A DNA stretch of 64,000 nt from Azoarcus sp. L1K30. Its GTDB lineage: Bacteria; Pseudomonadota; Gammaproteobacteria; Burkholderiales; Rhodocyclaceae. Below are positions 1 through 10,859 of the stretch, piece after piece (positions within the stretch are counted from its first letter, which is position 1; each line of letters opens with the position of its first letter). Where the stretch lies: assembly GCF_018122735.1 (NCBI RefSeq), contig NZ_JAGRRD010000001.1:1640081-1704080 (forward strand), read 5' to 3'. A program made the translations under genes and the position numbers. The notes beneath the pieces were generated by a model that searched no databases, had not been told where the DNA came from, and saw only the letters and a list, made by a program, of their open reading frames with translations.

Positions 1-1069
1 TGGCGAGATCCTTGATCTGCCCGTTCGAGTACGAGCCCTGCAACACCCCCGTATCGGTCACCGTCACGCCTGTAAGGCTGCCCGTCGTAAAGCCATCCTG
101 CCGGGGCGAAGTGGTCACCCCGGACCCCATGTTCCACTGCGTTGTCTGCGAGAGATTTAGCGAGAATGTCAGATCGTCCGCACCGGTCGCGAGCTCTGCG
201 GCCGTCCGCGTCACCGTAAAGAGGCCGTTGTTCGCGACGCTCGTATCGGGCACGCCAAACGACGTAAAGGTGATCGTCCCGAGATTCTCCAGCGGCTTTC
301 CAGTCGATAGCGCCGGATCGGTCGTATCGGGCACGATATCGTTGCTCAAACGCCCATAGACACTCCATGTATTGGGCGACACACCACCCACATCGGCATC
401 CCGGACGAAATACATGTTCATCAACGAACCATTGCCCAGACTGTCATAGACCGTCATCGAGGTCGTGTAGTTGTAGCTATCGACGGGAATACTCGTCGCA
501 TTGAGAAAGTTCGTGATGTCGCTGCCCAGTGGGGTCTGGTTCAACGGGTTCTTCGAGTTCGAATCCAGGTTCAGTCCGATCGACGCCTGCGTCGTTTCAT
601 TCGGATTCACGTTCGAAGTATCGATGATCAACACCGAAGGAACCCCTTCAAACACCGTAGCGCCTCCGGTTGAGGTGCTGTCTGCCGCAAACCCCGTCAG
701 GCTGTCGCCACTTGCGTTTATGATGTGCCCGTTCTTGTCGACGTCGAACTGTCCGTTTCGCGAATAGGCTGTCGTGCCATCCGGGCGCACCAGACGGAAA
801 AAGCCGTTTCCACTGATCGCGACGTCGAGGGGATTGCTCGTCGCGGTCAAGCCACCTTGCGAAAATGACTGCGCCACCGCAGCCACCTTCGTACCGATAC
901 CGGTGCGCTGTACGGAAGAACCTCCTGTGATCGCCGAAGCATATGCGTCGGCAAAAATCGTTCTGCTCGACTTGAAGCCGACGGTGCTTGAGTTCGCGAT
1001 GTTGTTCGAGATGACATCGAGCGCCTTGGATGACGCATTCAAGCCGCTCAACCCCTGTTGGAATGCCAT
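1..1069 (-). CDS. flgE: Flagellar hook protein FlgE (C-terminus beyond window)
   Basis: FlgE polymerises into the flagellar hook, the universal joint between rod and filament. The reading frame is open from an ATG at 1069 to the window edge, so about 356 codons are visible and the C-terminal part is missing. The N-terminus starts MAFQQGLSGLNASSK and carries the rod/hook signature ISNNIANSSTVGFK at about residues 20-33. Further on, SRNGQFDVDKNG and GSYSNGQ stretches are typical of hook proteins. It lies 15 bp behind flgD at the end of the visible flgBCDE operon. The assignment is firm; only the end of the gene is unseen. Confidence 0.95.
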   Translation of the reverse strand, partial: MAFQQGLSGLNASSKALDVISNNIANSSTVGFKSSRTIFADAYASAITGGSSVQRTGIGTKVAAVAQSFSQGGLTATSNPLDVAISGNGFFRLVRPDGTTAYSRNGQFDVDKNGHIINASGDSLTGFAADSTSTGGATVFEGVPSVLIIDTSNVNPNETTQASIGLNLDSNSKNPLNQTPLGSDITNFLNATSIPVDSYNYTTSMTVYDSLGNGSLMNMYFVRDADVGGVSPNTWSVYGRLSNDIVPDTTDPALSTGKPLENLGTITFTSFGVPDTSVANNGLFTVTRTAAELATGADDLTFSLNLSQTTQWNMGSGVTTSPRQDGFTTGSLTGVTVTDTGVLQGSYSNGQIKDLA

Positions 1070-1084
1070 GATCGCCGCTCCGGA

Positions 1085-1762
1085 TCAAAGAATCTGCTTG
1101 ATTTCACTTACTTTGAAGATCCCCAGCGAACCCACCTGGAGATCCGTACTGTTCGGTCCGCGAATCACACTGGTGACAGCGCCGAACTCGAGAGGCCTGG
1201 CAACCACGTCCTCACCGGCAAGCGTTGCCTTGACCGACACGGTGTAGGTGCCATCTGCAGCCCGGCTGCCGTCTGCCGTCGTACCATCCCACACATAGTT
1301 CTGGCTTCCCGCATCCACGTCATCCACCGTCACCGTCGCAACCTCGAGACCTGACGCGTCCTTGATCGAAAGCACGACACTGTCGGCGGGGCCATCGACC
1401 TCGAATCCCCCCACCGCGCCCGCGTCGGTCAGTTGCAGTCCCTTACCCTCGACCAGCACGCCTCGCCCGACCAGGGCGGCCGCCTGCAAGCCTTCGGCAG
1501 AAGACTGGGAATCGAGCAACTGCCCCATTACGGTATTGAGTTTCTCGATCCCTTCCACCGTGCTCAACTGTGCGAGCTGCGACGTAAGCTCGGCATTCTC
1601 CATCGGGTTCATCGGATCCTGGTTCTGAAGCTGCGTGGTCAGCAGCGTCAAGAACTGAATCCGGCTGTCCGCCGCCTTGCTGTCGCTCGCGGCGCTCGTA
1701 TCCTTGCGCGCAAGATTCTTCAGAACCTCCTGCGCGGTCTGGGTTGCGGTCACGGTGCTCAT
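1085..1762 (-). CDS. flgD: Hook assembly scaffold / basal-body rod modification protein FlgD
   Basis: FlgD caps the growing hook and allows FlgE subunits to polymerise; it is shed when the hook is complete. The 225-residue product has the family's N-terminal export and capping block (FLTLLTTQLQNQDPMNPMEN, about residues 37-56), followed by AELTSQLAQLSTVEGIEKLN. The C-terminal half is an Ig-like/FLG-D region with the motif YVWDGTTADGSRAADGTY. Length is normal for the family. It sits 42 bp after flgC and 15 bp before flgE on the same strand, so one transcript is likely. Confidence 0.95.
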   Translation of the reverse strand: MSTVTATQTAQEVLKNLARKDTSAASDSKAADSRIQFLTLLTTQLQNQDPMNPMENAELTSQLAQLSTVEGIEKLNTVMGQLLDSQSSAEGLQAAALVGRGVLVEGKGLQLTDAGAVGGFEVDGPADSVVLSIKDASGLEVATVTVDDVDAGSQNYVWDGTTADGSRAADGTYTVSVKATLAGEDVVARPLEFGAVTSVIRGPNSTDLQVGSLGIFKVSEIKQIL

Positions 1763-1804
1763 TTCATCCTCCTGCCTGTGGCGGCGATCTTTGCCGGTCA
1801 GTGC

Positions 1805-2209
1805 TTACTGGCCGATCTGCAAGGTACGCTGCAGCAAGGTTCGTGCCGTGTTCATCACTTCGGCGTTGTTCTGATACGAGCGGGAGGCCGAGATCATGTT
1901 CACCATCTCTTCGACCACATTCACGTTGGGCATTTCGACATAGCCATCGCCATTGGCGGCGGGGTTGTTGGGTTCGTACACGAGACGCATGGGCGCGGCG
2001 CTTTCCACCACGCCCGTCACCTGTACCCCCACGGCCTCGGCCCCGCCGACGGGGCGCGCGGCAAACACGACCTGCTTGGCGCGATATGGCTGCCCGTCCT
2101 CGGCGACGACGCTGTCGGCGTTGGCCAGATTGGAGGCGGTAGTGTTGAGCCGCATCGACTGCGCGCTGAGCGCAGAACCTGCGATGGAAAATACGTTCAG
2201 CATGCTCAT
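1805..2209 (-). CDS. flgC: Flagellar basal-body rod protein FlgC
   Basis: FlgC is one of the proximal rod proteins that form the drive shaft through the periplasm. The 134-residue product has the N-terminal rod signature ([13 protein letters not shown], about residues 22-34). Its C-terminal helix, [19 protein letters not shown], is the coiled region that packs rod subunits. Length matches the family. A start at the second Met (MLNVF, 2203) is equally possible. It lies 20 bp downstream of flgB in the same operon. Confidence 0.95.
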   Translation of the reverse strand: MSMLNVFSIAGSALSAQSMRLNTTASNLANADSVVAEDGQPYRAKQVVFAARPVGGAEAVGVQVTGVVESAAPMRLVYEPNNPAANGDGYVEMPNVNVVEEMVNMISASRSYQNNAEVMNTARTLLQRTLQIGQ

Positions 2210-2229
2210 GATCCGCCTCCGTGATGTCC

Positions 2230-2634
2230 TTACTGGCCGCTGATTGCGGTCTGCATCGATCGCAACAGGCCATTGATGAAGGTGATGCTGGCCTCGTAAT
2301 GCACGGCATTCTCGGCAAAGGCCGCACGCTCGACATCCATGTTGACGGTGTTGCCGTCGACGCTGGACTGAAGCTCGGTGCGGTACTTGGCGAGGCCGTC
2401 GAGCAGGTTCGCGCCCGCACCCTCGATATGGCCGGCGCGGGTCGTGCTCAATGCCAGTGGCCCCAGTCGCCCGCCGACCGCACCCTGCAGCGCTTCGCGA
2501 AAATCGATGTCGCGCGCCTTGAAGTTCGGCGTATCCGCGTTGGCAATGTTGGACGCCAGCAATTGCTGCCGTTGCGCCTGAAGATCCAGTGCTGACTGGT
2601 GAAACTGCAACTGCCGATCGAGCTGGGTTCTCAT
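2230..2634 (-). CDS. flgB: Flagellar basal-body rod protein FlgB
   Basis: FlgB is a proximal rod subunit, among the first built on the MS ring and export gate. The 134-residue product has the N-terminal pattern [20 protein letters not shown] followed by [14 protein letters not shown], characteristic of FlgB. The C-terminus ends in a helix with the motif [15 protein letters not shown]. It is the first gene of the minus-strand flgBCDE operon, and a sigma-54 type promoter lies about 65-80 bp upstream of its ATG. A GAGGTGAT ribosome-binding stretch precedes the start. Confidence 0.95.
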   Translation of the reverse strand: MRTQLDRQLQFHQSALDLQAQRQQLLASNIANADTPNFKARDIDFREALQGAVGGRLGPLALSTTRAGHIEGAGANLLDGLAKYRTELQSSVDGNTVNMDVERAAFAENAVHYEASITFINGLLRSMQTAISGQ

Positions 2635-2697
2635 TACATCACCTCGGAATCTGGGTTTTCACTGCCGCGGCAGCGGGAATAGTGCTCAGCCTTCGCA

Positions 2698-2714
2698 TTG
2701 CACCTTCCATGCCA
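2698..2714 (-). promoter_or_regulatory. Sigma-54 (RpoN) type promoter of flgB operon
   Basis: On the minus strand the site reads TGGCATGGAAGGTGCAA. It carries the invariant GG at -24 and GC at -12 with the correct spacing, and only small deviations from TGGCACG-N4-TTGCA. It lies 64-80 bp upstream of the flgB start codon. In polar flagellates such as Pseudomonas, basal-body operons are RpoN-dependent, which supports the reading. No activator site was identified. Confidence 0.6.
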
Positions 2715-2870
2715 CCAATGCTATTCCCCTCTTGCAAGCGCTCTTGCGTCGATAAGACTGGAAAAGCACGGCCAATTTCACCGCTTGGCGGCGCAAGCTG
2801 CCGCCGCACGGCAAAGCTTGCCGGTGAATAGCGGTTGCCTGCCGGCAGTCGACGTGCTGCAATCCGGTTC

Positions 2871-3581
2871 ATGAAGATGCCAGTCCCTTTGCGCCACAAC
2901 TTTGTTCTCCCCCTGCTCGCAGGCGGACTACTGCTGACGGCATTGCCGTCCCTGGCCCAACAGCCGCCACAACCGGTGGAAGCTGCGGCCCGCCAATTGC
3001 TCGAAACTGAGACGCAAGGGCTCCCCGGCCGCGTGGAGATCCACATCAGCCCGATGGACCCACGCAACCAGCTACCGCCCTGCGCGGCATTCAAGGCATT
3101 TCTGCCCGGTGGAACGCGAGCATGGGGTCAGATCAGCGTTGGCGTGCAGTGCGAGTCCCCGGTGACCTGGCAGGTATATCTGCAGGCGCGCATCGCCGTA
3201 CAAGCCAGCTATCTCGTCACGGCGCGTCCATTGCGTGCCGGGCAGATCGTTGGCCCGGCCGACCTGTCCACTCGCAGCGGCGACCTCGCTGCCCTGCAGG
3301 ACAACACATTGACCGACGCCACGCAGGCAATCGGTCATCGCACGCGTTACGCGCTCGCCCAAGGCCAGCCTGTGCGCGGCGACATGTTGCGCATTCCGGC
3401 AGCGGTGCAGCAGGGGCAGAATGTCAAGGTTGTCAGCCGCGGCGAGGGTTTCCAGGTGTCCAGCGAGGGACGCGCCATGAACACCGCCGCGCCCGGCGAA
3501 AAGGTGCGGGTCCGCATGCCCAACAACCAGGTGGTCACCGGTACCGCCAGCGTGGACGGCTCGGTCGAGATCAGCTATTGA
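2871..3581 (+). CDS. flgA: Flagellar P-ring assembly chaperone FlgA
   Basis: FlgA is a periplasmic chaperone that assists FlgI assembly into the P ring. From the ATG at 2871 the product is 236 residues. It begins with a Sec signal peptide (basic start, hydrophobic LLAGGLLLTALPSLA, likely cleavage after LAQ at about residue 30). The mature part contains the SAF-like domain with TARPLRAGQIVGPADLSTRSGD in the middle. It ends in a beta-rich block (NVKVVSRGEGFQVSSEGRAM and VRMPNNQVVTGTASVDG). An upstream in-frame Met at 2835 would put a poor leader before the signal peptide. The gene is divergent from flgB and followed by flgM and flgN. Confidence 0.93.
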   Translation: MKMPVPLRHNFVLPLLAGGLLLTALPSLAQQPPQPVEAAARQLLETETQGLPGRVEIHISPMDPRNQLPPCAAFKAFLPGGTRAWGQISVGVQCESPVTWQVYLQARIAVQASYLVTARPLRAGQIVGPADLSTRSGDLAALQDNTLTDATQAIGHRTRYALAQGQPVRGDMLRIPAAVQQGQNVKVVSRGEGFQVSSEGRAMNTAAPGEKVRVRMPNNQVVTGTASVDGSVEISY

Positions 3582-3634
3582 GTCGCCACTACGACGCCGG
3601 CAAGATTGATTGCTGCCTCCATTGAATAATTACC

Positions 3635-3661
3635 TAAAGTTTTCTGCTTCGCTGCCGATTC
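3635..3661 (+). promoter_or_regulatory. Sigma-28 (FliA) promoter of flgM-flgN
   Basis: The sequence TAAAGTTT (3635-3642), an 11-nt spacer, then GCCGATTC (3654-3661) matches the FliA consensus TAAAGTTT-N11-GCCGATAA. The -35 element is perfect and the -10 has six of eight positions. It lies 35 bp upstream of the flgM start. This is the classical late-class control of flgM by the sigma factor it inhibits, and fliA itself is in this window. Confidence 0.85.
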
Positions 3662-3695
3662 ATCAATCAGACACGGAACCATCTGGAGCTTCATC

Positions 3696-3998
3696 ATGAA
3701 GATCGAAGGCACGGGCAAGCCGCTCGGCACGGTGCAAAGCACCGACACCCGAGCAAAACCGGCTGCCGACTCACCGAAAACAGAGAGTGGCGACAAGGTC
3801 GAACTTTCATCGCTGTCCTCGAGCCTGCAGAAGGCCGAGGTGGCGATCAGCGAGGCGCCGGATATCGATTCCGGCCGCGTGGCCGAGATCAAGCTCGCCA
3901 TCAGCGAGGGGCGGTTCAAGATCGATACCAATCGGATCGCCGATGGCCTGATCAATAGCGTCCGTAATCTGCTCGACGCACAGACGTCACGCAGCTGA
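3696..3998 (+). CDS. flgM: Anti-sigma-28 factor FlgM
   Basis: FlgM binds and inhibits FliA (sigma-28) until the hook-basal body is complete, then is exported through the flagellar channel. The 100-residue product has the FlgM layout: a disordered, polar N-terminal half (about residues 1-45) and a helical C-terminal half. The C-terminal half contains VAEIKLAISEGRFKIDTNRIADGL, the FliA-binding region. A strong FliA promoter precedes it, giving the expected feedback loop. flgN follows after 24 bp. Confidence 0.93.
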   Translation: MKIEGTGKPLGTVQSTDTRAKPAADSPKTESGDKVELSSLSSSLQKAEVAISEAPDIDSGRVAEIKLAISEGRFKIDTNRIADGLINSVRNLLDAQTSRS

Positions 3999-4022
3999 AG
4001 GGTTTCGCGCTAGACTGCGGCC

Positions 4023-4502
4023 ATGCAGAAACCCGGACCTGCCGACATTCAGCGCCTGGCGCTCCTGATCGAAGCTGAAGCGATTCAGCTCAGGGAATTC
4101 ATCGACCATCTCGGCCGTGAAGAAGCCTTGCTGGTCAGCGGCGACACCGACGGGCTGCTCGCCCTGACCACCGCAAAGACCGAACGCTACCGGCAGCTGC
4201 AGCGGCTCCACGACGACCGCGCCCTGCTCCTCGGCCGCCTCTGCCTGGCGAACAAGGACGCCTCCATCCGCCAATTGTGCACCCACCTCCCGCGTGTGCT
4301 TGCCCGCTGGGACGAAGTGATCGAACTCGCCGGCAAGGCCCGCGACCGCAACGCGCTCAACGGCAAACTCATCAACGAGCGCATGCAGCATAACCAGGCC
4401 GCACTGTCCGTGCTGCTGGCTGCCGCCAATCACCCCCAGCTGTACGATGCCGACGGCCAGTCGCGCCCCACCGGGGGTGGCCGCATTCTCGGCAGCGCCT
4501 GA
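4023..4502 (+). CDS. flgN: Flagellar export chaperone FlgN
   Basis: FlgN is the cytoplasmic chaperone for the hook-filament junction proteins FlgK and FlgL. The 159-residue, largely helical product has the family features LLIEAEAIQLREFIDHLGREE at the N-terminus and an NGKLINERMQHNQAALSVL helix near the C-terminus (about residues 117-135), followed by a YDADGQ motif. Position directly after flgM is the standard flgAMN arrangement. Sequence conservation in this family is low, so context adds weight. Confidence 0.88.
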   Translation: MQKPGPADIQRLALLIEAEAIQLREFIDHLGREEALLVSGDTDGLLALTTAKTERYRQLQRLHDDRALLLGRLCLANKDASIRQLCTHLPRVLARWDEVIELAGKARDRNALNGKLINERMQHNQAALSVLLAAANHPQLYDADGQSRPTGGGRILGSA

Positions 4503-4580
4503 ACGGCCCCTCAACAGCCTTCCCGATCCGCCTTTCGTCTCTGCTATCCTTGCGCCCTTCCGGAAACTTCAGGGCCCGTC

Positions 4581-6554
<1,974 letters not shown>

Positions 6555-6690
6555 TTTTCCTTACACTCACTGCCGAGCAGTTGTGGAAAAATTCAAGCCA
6601 CGACGAAAGCTATAGTGTATCGGGACTGCTGCATTACGGTCGGCATCCAGGCGTTGCCATGATCGCCGGAAGGTCTTCGTCAGATTGCGA

Positions 6691-8418
6691 ATGGACGGCA
6701 TCCCGAACGAGGACATCAAACGCATGCACGAACAATCGGCACCGACCTCTGGTGCCGCCAGTCTCAGAAGCCGACTCACCTTGTGGTTTGGCAGTCTTGC
6801 CCTGTTCACGCTGCTGAGCGCCGGGTTCTATGTGGGCCATATCGCGATCGAGAAGATGACGGCAGCCGAGGGGGCTGCAATGCATGCATCGGCCGCAACG
6901 GTGGCCAACGCCCTGGCCACCGGCTTACGCGAACGCGAAGATGAAATTTACCTCCTCAGCAGATCTTCCCGTCTTGCCAGTGGAAATCTGGACGCGGTCG
7001 AGGTATTGCAGTCGCTGGAGCGTCGCAAGGAGGTTCACCAGGAGTACGCGTGGATCGGTGTCGCCGACACCGACGGCACCATCGTCCAGGCAACAGGCGG
7101 AATGCTGGTTGCTCAATCGGTTCGCGAACGTCCCTGGTTCAAGTCGGCACTGAAGGAACGCTATGCAGGCGATGTCCATGAGGCCGTCCTGCTCGCCAAG
7201 CTGCTGCCGGGACATCCCTCCGGAGAACCCTTGCGATTCGTGGACTTCGCTGCCCCCATCGTCGGCGCCAACGGACAGACAGTCGGCGTGCTGGGTGCTC
7301 ACCTCCACTGGAGCTGGGTGACGGGTCTGGTCGAAGACGCCGTCTCCGGCAGAAGAGGCCTGCAGCAGACAGACATTCTGATCGTGGATCGGACGAACCA
7401 CATCCTCTACCCGGAAAGGCTCACCGGCGAGTCGGTCCCGGATACGTCCCCTGCGCAACACCTGGATTACGAGGTGATCCATTGGCCGGACGGCAGGGAC
7501 TACCTGAGCAGCGAAGTCAAGATCAATGCGAAGACGCACGCGGATCTGGGTTGGCGACTCGTTGCGCGCAAACCCCTCGACATCGCAACGCGCCCGATCC
7601 GTGACCTGAGTGGCCAGCTCTTGCTTCTCGGCGTGCTCGCAGCATTGCTGTTCGCACTGCTGGCCTATCACCTTGCGAGAAGATTGAGCCGGCCCATCGA
7701 ACAACTTGCACAGGCTGCTCGCCAGGTGGAGTCACGCCAGGCAATGCCGCAGTTTCCAACGGGTCGCCAAGTGCGGGAGATCGCCCAGCTGAGCCAGTCC
7801 ATGCAGTCCATGACCCGTTCGCTGCTGGCAAAGGAGCAGGAACTCGCAGCCATCAACAGTACGCTGGAGGCAACCGTCATCGAGCGCACGCAGGCGCTGA
7901 CCGAAGCCAACGCCGAACTCGCGCGCCTCGCCGCGCAGGATGGCCTGACCGGCCTCGCCAACCGGCGCCGTTTCGATGAGAGGCTGACTGACGCTTTCCT
8001 CGCCTGCAAGCGCTACGGACGCGACTTCTCGCTGCTCCTGCTCGATGTCGATCATTTCAAGCAGGTCAACGACACGCACGGCCACCCCGTCGGCGACAGG
8101 GTACTCAAACAGGTGGCGAAACTGATTGGTGAGAGCCTTCGGGCAACCGACTTCGTCGCCCGCTATGGTGGCGAGGAGTTCGTCGTTCTCCTGCCCGACA
8201 CGTCCGACCGTACGACCAGCCTGGGCGTGGCCGAGAAGCTCCGCGCGGCCATTGCCGCAGCGCCGGTTGCCGAGGTCGGTCACATCACCGCGAGCATCGG
8301 GCTATCCATCACCAGGGCTGCGGATCAAGACCCCTGGCAAATCGTCGGACGGGCGGATGCCGCGCTGTATCAGGCCAAGGCGGCCGGACGCAACCGGGTG
8401 TCGATGGCGCCGGACTGA
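6691..8418 (+). CDS. Membrane-bound diguanylate cyclase with periplasmic Cache-like sensor and HAMP
   Basis: The protein is predicted to make cyclic di-GMP in response to an external signal. There is a transmembrane helix near the N-terminus (LTLWFGSLALFTLLSAGFYV) and a periplasmic region of about 250 residues. The motif RERPWFKSALKERYAGDVHEA is typical of double-Cache sensors. A second transmembrane helix follows (LLLLGVLAALLFALLAYHLA), then HAMP (RRLSRPIEQLAQAARQVES), a coiled coil and a GGDEF domain. The active site is RYGGEEF, an accepted active variant. No EAL domain is present. A start at 6724 with a better-placed GAGG is an alternative. It stands alone between parE and the convergent TRAP genes. 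Confidence 0.9.
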   Translation: MDGIPNEDIKRMHEQSAPTSGAASLRSRLTLWFGSLALFTLLSAGFYVGHIAIEKMTAAEGAAMHASAATVANALATGLREREDEIYLLSRSSRLASGNLDAVEVLQSLERRKEVHQEYAWIGVADTDGTIVQATGGMLVAQSVRERPWFKSALKERYAGDVHEAVLLAKLLPGHPSGEPLRFVDFAAPIVGANGQTVGVLGAHLHWSWVTGLVEDAVSGRRGLQQTDILIVDRTNHILYPERLTGESVPDTSPAQHLDYEVIHWPDGRDYLSSEVKINAKTHADLGWRLVARKPLDIATRPIRDLSGQLLLLGVLAALLFALLAYHLARRLSRPIEQLAQAARQVESRQAMPQFPTGRQVREIAQLSQSMQSMTRSLLAKEQELAAINSTLEATVIERTQALTEANAELARLAAQDGLTGLANRRRFDERLTDAFLACKRYGRDFSLLLLDVDHFKQVNDTHGHPVGDRVLKQVAKLIGESLRATDFVARYGGEEFVVLLPDTSDRTTSLGVAEKLRAAIAAAPVAEVGHITASIGLSITRAADQDPWQIVGRADAALYQAKAAGRNRVSMAPD

Positions 8419-8428
8419 CACCAGTCAG

Positions 8429-8458
8429 CGGCCGGGCACCTCGGCGGGTGCCCGGCCG
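8429..8458. terminator. Strong GC hairpin between convergent genes
   Basis: A 12-bp perfect inverted repeat (8429-8440 pairing with 8447-8458) with a 6-nt loop lies between the diguanylate cyclase and the convergent dctP gene. There is no clear T tract on either side. It may act as a bidirectional hairpin terminator or as an mRNA 3'-end stabiliser rather than as a classic intrinsic terminator. Confidence 0.45.
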
Positions 8459-8505
8459 GCTCCGGCCATTTGGCCTATGGTCAATTCAGCGCCGCGGCCC
8501 GGACC

Positions 8506-9525
8506 TCACTTTGCGCGAAGCGCCGCAAGTTCCGCCTGGGTTTCGTCCCACAGCGCCTGACCGACGTTGGCGGAAATACTCTTGTTGATGCCATCCAGCT
8601 TGTGGCGCATCCGCTCGGCCTCCGCCGCCGGCAAATCATTTACCTGCATTCCCTTGGCCTTGAGATCCGCGAGCGCCTTGGCCGCTTCGTCGCGCGTATC
8701 CTTGCGTTCGAAATCGCGCGCCACCTTCGCCGCATCGAGCAGCACCTTCTGCTCATCGTTCGACAGACCGTCCCACCACTTCTTGCTCACGAGCACGATC
8801 CACGGGCTATAGACATGGTTCGTCACGCTCAGGTACTTCTGCACTTCGTAGAACTTGCTCGACAGGATCGTGTTGAACGGGTTCTCCTGGCCATCGACGG
8901 TCCTGGTCTCCAGCGCACTGAAGAGCTCGGAGAATGGCAAGGGAATCGCGTTGGCGCCCAGGGTACGGAAGCTGTCGAGAAAGACCTCGTTTTGCATCAC
9001 GCGCAGCTTCATCCCTTCCATGTCTTCGAGCTTGGTCACCGCGCGGGCGTTGTTGGTCACGTTGCGAAAGCCGTTCTCCCAGTACACCAGGCCGACCAGC
9101 CCCTTTTCTTCGAGCTTGTCCATCACTTTCCGGCCAATCGGGCCGTCCAGCACCGCATCGGCCTCACGCGCGTTGTTGAACAGGAAAGGGGTATCCCACA
9201 GCGCCATTTCCTTGGTGATCCCGACCAGGGTCGCGGTGGAGCCGACCATCATCTCCTGCGCGCCGCCGATCAGGGCCTGCTGCATCTGCGTGTCCGGCCC
9301 GAGTGCCGCTGCACCGATGGCGCGCAGTTTCATTTTGCCACCCGACGCCTTTGCCACCTCGTCGGCGAAGACCTTGGCCGCGCGGCCCTGATTGCTCTGT
9401 TCGTTAAGGCCGTAGCCAAAGCGGATCAGGCGCGGCTTGATGTCGAGTGCGAAGGCGGAACCTGCCGCACCGAGCGAGAGCGCCACCATGGTGGCAACGA
9501 GCGTGCTGCGAATGAGTGTCTTCAT
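8506..9525 (-). CDS. TRAP transporter solute-binding protein (DctP family), probably for gluconate or a related sugar acid
   Basis: This is the periplasmic binding subunit of a tripartite ATP-independent transporter. The 339-residue product starts with a Sec signal peptide (MKTLIRSTLVATMVALSLG, cleavage near SAFA). DctP features follow: IRFGYGLNEQSNQGRAAKVF, KVMDKLEEKGLVGLVYWENG and the ligand-contact stretch MEGMKLRVMQNEVFLD. The conserved arginine of MKLRV is the usual carboxylate clamp. It is the last gene of a gntK-dctQ-dctM-dctP operon, so the substrate is inferred to be gluconate from the kinase; the sequence itself does not prove it. Confidence 0.9.
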   Translation of the reverse strand: MKTLIRSTLVATMVALSLGAAGSAFALDIKPRLIRFGYGLNEQSNQGRAAKVFADEVAKASGGKMKLRAIGAAALGPDTQMQQALIGGAQEMMVGSTATLVGITKEMALWDTPFLFNNAREADAVLDGPIGRKVMDKLEEKGLVGLVYWENGFRNVTNNARAVTKLEDMEGMKLRVMQNEVFLDSFRTLGANAIPLPFSELFSALETRTVDGQENPFNTILSSKFYEVQKYLSVTNHVYSPWIVLVSKKWWDGLSNDEQKVLLDAAKVARDFERKDTRDEAAKALADLKAKGMQVNDLPAAEAERMRHKLDGINKSISANVGQALWDETQAELAALRAK

Positions 9526-9561
9526 TGTCTGTCTCCTGATAGTTACCGACTGGGATGAATC

Positions 9562-10854
9562 TCAGCGCATCCACGCGACAGGCGCGGTGACGATCTGAGG
9601 GAAAAGCACGAAAAGAACGAGGATCAGGACATAGGTCAGCAGAAAGGGATTCACGCCCCTGATCACGGAGTGCATCGACATTCGCCCGACGCTTGCGACC
9701 ACGTTGAGCACCGTGCCGACCGGCGGCGTAATGAGACCGATGGCGCCGTTCAGCACGAACATCAGGCCGAAATAGACCGGATCGATGCCCGCCTTTACCG
9801 CGATCGGCAGCATCACCGGCGAAAAGATGAGGATGGTCGGGGTGAGATCCAGCGAAGTGCCGATCATCACCAGCAGCACCATCATCACGGCCATCAACAG
9901 GCGCGGATGCTCGATCAGGGGGCCCAGCCAGCCGGCCAGCACACCGGGCAGATCGGCCAGCGTGATCATGTAGCTGGCCACCTGCGCACCGGCACACAGG
10001 AACATCACCACGGCAGTGGTCTTGGCTGCGCGCACGAGCACCCCGCGGATATCGGAAAACCTCATTTCGCGATGCACGACCATGGCGACGAACAGTGCGT
10101 AGAACGCGGCGACCACCGCGGCCTCGGTCGGCGTGAAGATGCCGGTTTTCATGCCGCCGATGATGATCACCGGCATCAGCAGGGCCCAGAAGGCCTTCGC
10201 CGTGATCTGCATGCGTGTGACCAGCGGAAGGGCCTCGCCTGCAGGCAGCTCGATGCGACGCAATACCCACTTCCAGGCCAGGATCAGGCCGGCACCCATG
10301 ATCAGTCCCGGCACGACACCGGACAGGAAGAGCGCCGAAATCGAGGTATTCGTGGTGACGCCGTAGATGATGAAAGGCATCGAGGGCGGAATGATCGGCG
10401 CGATGATGCCCCCGGATGCAATCAGGCCGGCCGAGGTATTCATCGGATAACCGTGCTGGCGCATCATCGGCAGCAGGATCGTGGCCAGCGCGGCGGTATC
10501 GGCAAGCGCCGAACCACTCATGCTGGCCATCATCACCGCCGCGCCGATGGCGACGAAGCCCAGGCCACCGCGAATATGACCGCACCACGCCTGCGCCATG
10601 GTAATGATGCGCTGGCTGATGCCGCCCGAGTTCATCAGTTCGCCCGCAAGGATGAAAAACGGTACGGCGAGCAAGGGAAAACTGTCGACGCCGGCAACGA
10701 GGTTCTGCGCCAGCAGCTGGGTATCCCAGAAGTCGAGCACCCATGCCATACCGGCGCCGGTCAGTACGAGCGCGAGCGCCATGTTCATGCCCACGCCCAT
10801 CAGCACGACCATGCCCGACAGGAACGCCAGGAAAGCGAGACCTTCCACACTCAT
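9562..10854 (-). CDS. TRAP transporter large permease (DctM family)
   Basis: This is the large membrane subunit that drives sodium-coupled uptake of solute delivered by DctP. From the ATG at 10854 the product is 430 residues with about 12 hydrophobic segments. It has hallmark DctM stretches such as LAVPFFILAGELMNSGGISQ, GLIASGGIIAPIIPPSMPFI and LNGAIGLITPPVGTVLNVVA. A longer reading frame extends upstream but overlaps dctQ and lacks membrane character, so the ATG at 10854 was chosen. It starts 5 bp after dctQ ends, indicating translational coupling. Confidence 0.93.
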   Translation of the reverse strand: MSVEGLAFLAFLSGMVVLMGVGMNMALALVLTGAGMAWVLDFWDTQLLAQNLVAGVDSFPLLAVPFFILAGELMNSGGISQRIITMAQAWCGHIRGGLGFVAIGAAVMMASMSGSALADTAALATILLPMMRQHGYPMNTSAGLIASGGIIAPIIPPSMPFIIYGVTTNTSISALFLSGVVPGLIMGAGLILAWKWVLRRIELPAGEALPLVTRMQITAKAFWALLMPVIIIGGMKTGIFTPTEAAVVAAFYALFVAMVVHREMRFSDIRGVLVRAAKTTAVVMFLCAGAQVASYMITLADLPGVLAGWLGPLIEHPRLLMAVMMVLLVMIGTSLDLTPTILIFSPVMLPIAVKAGIDPVYFGLMFVLNGAIGLITPPVGTVLNVVASVGRMSMHSVIRGVNPFLLTYVLILVLFVLFPQIVTAPVAWMR

Positions 10855-10859
10855 GGCGC

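Noticed and set aside
8470-9558. 362-codon plus-strand frame
   Set aside because: Antisense to dctP, which has a signal peptide and DctP motifs. The plus frame is His/Arg-rich and unlike any family.
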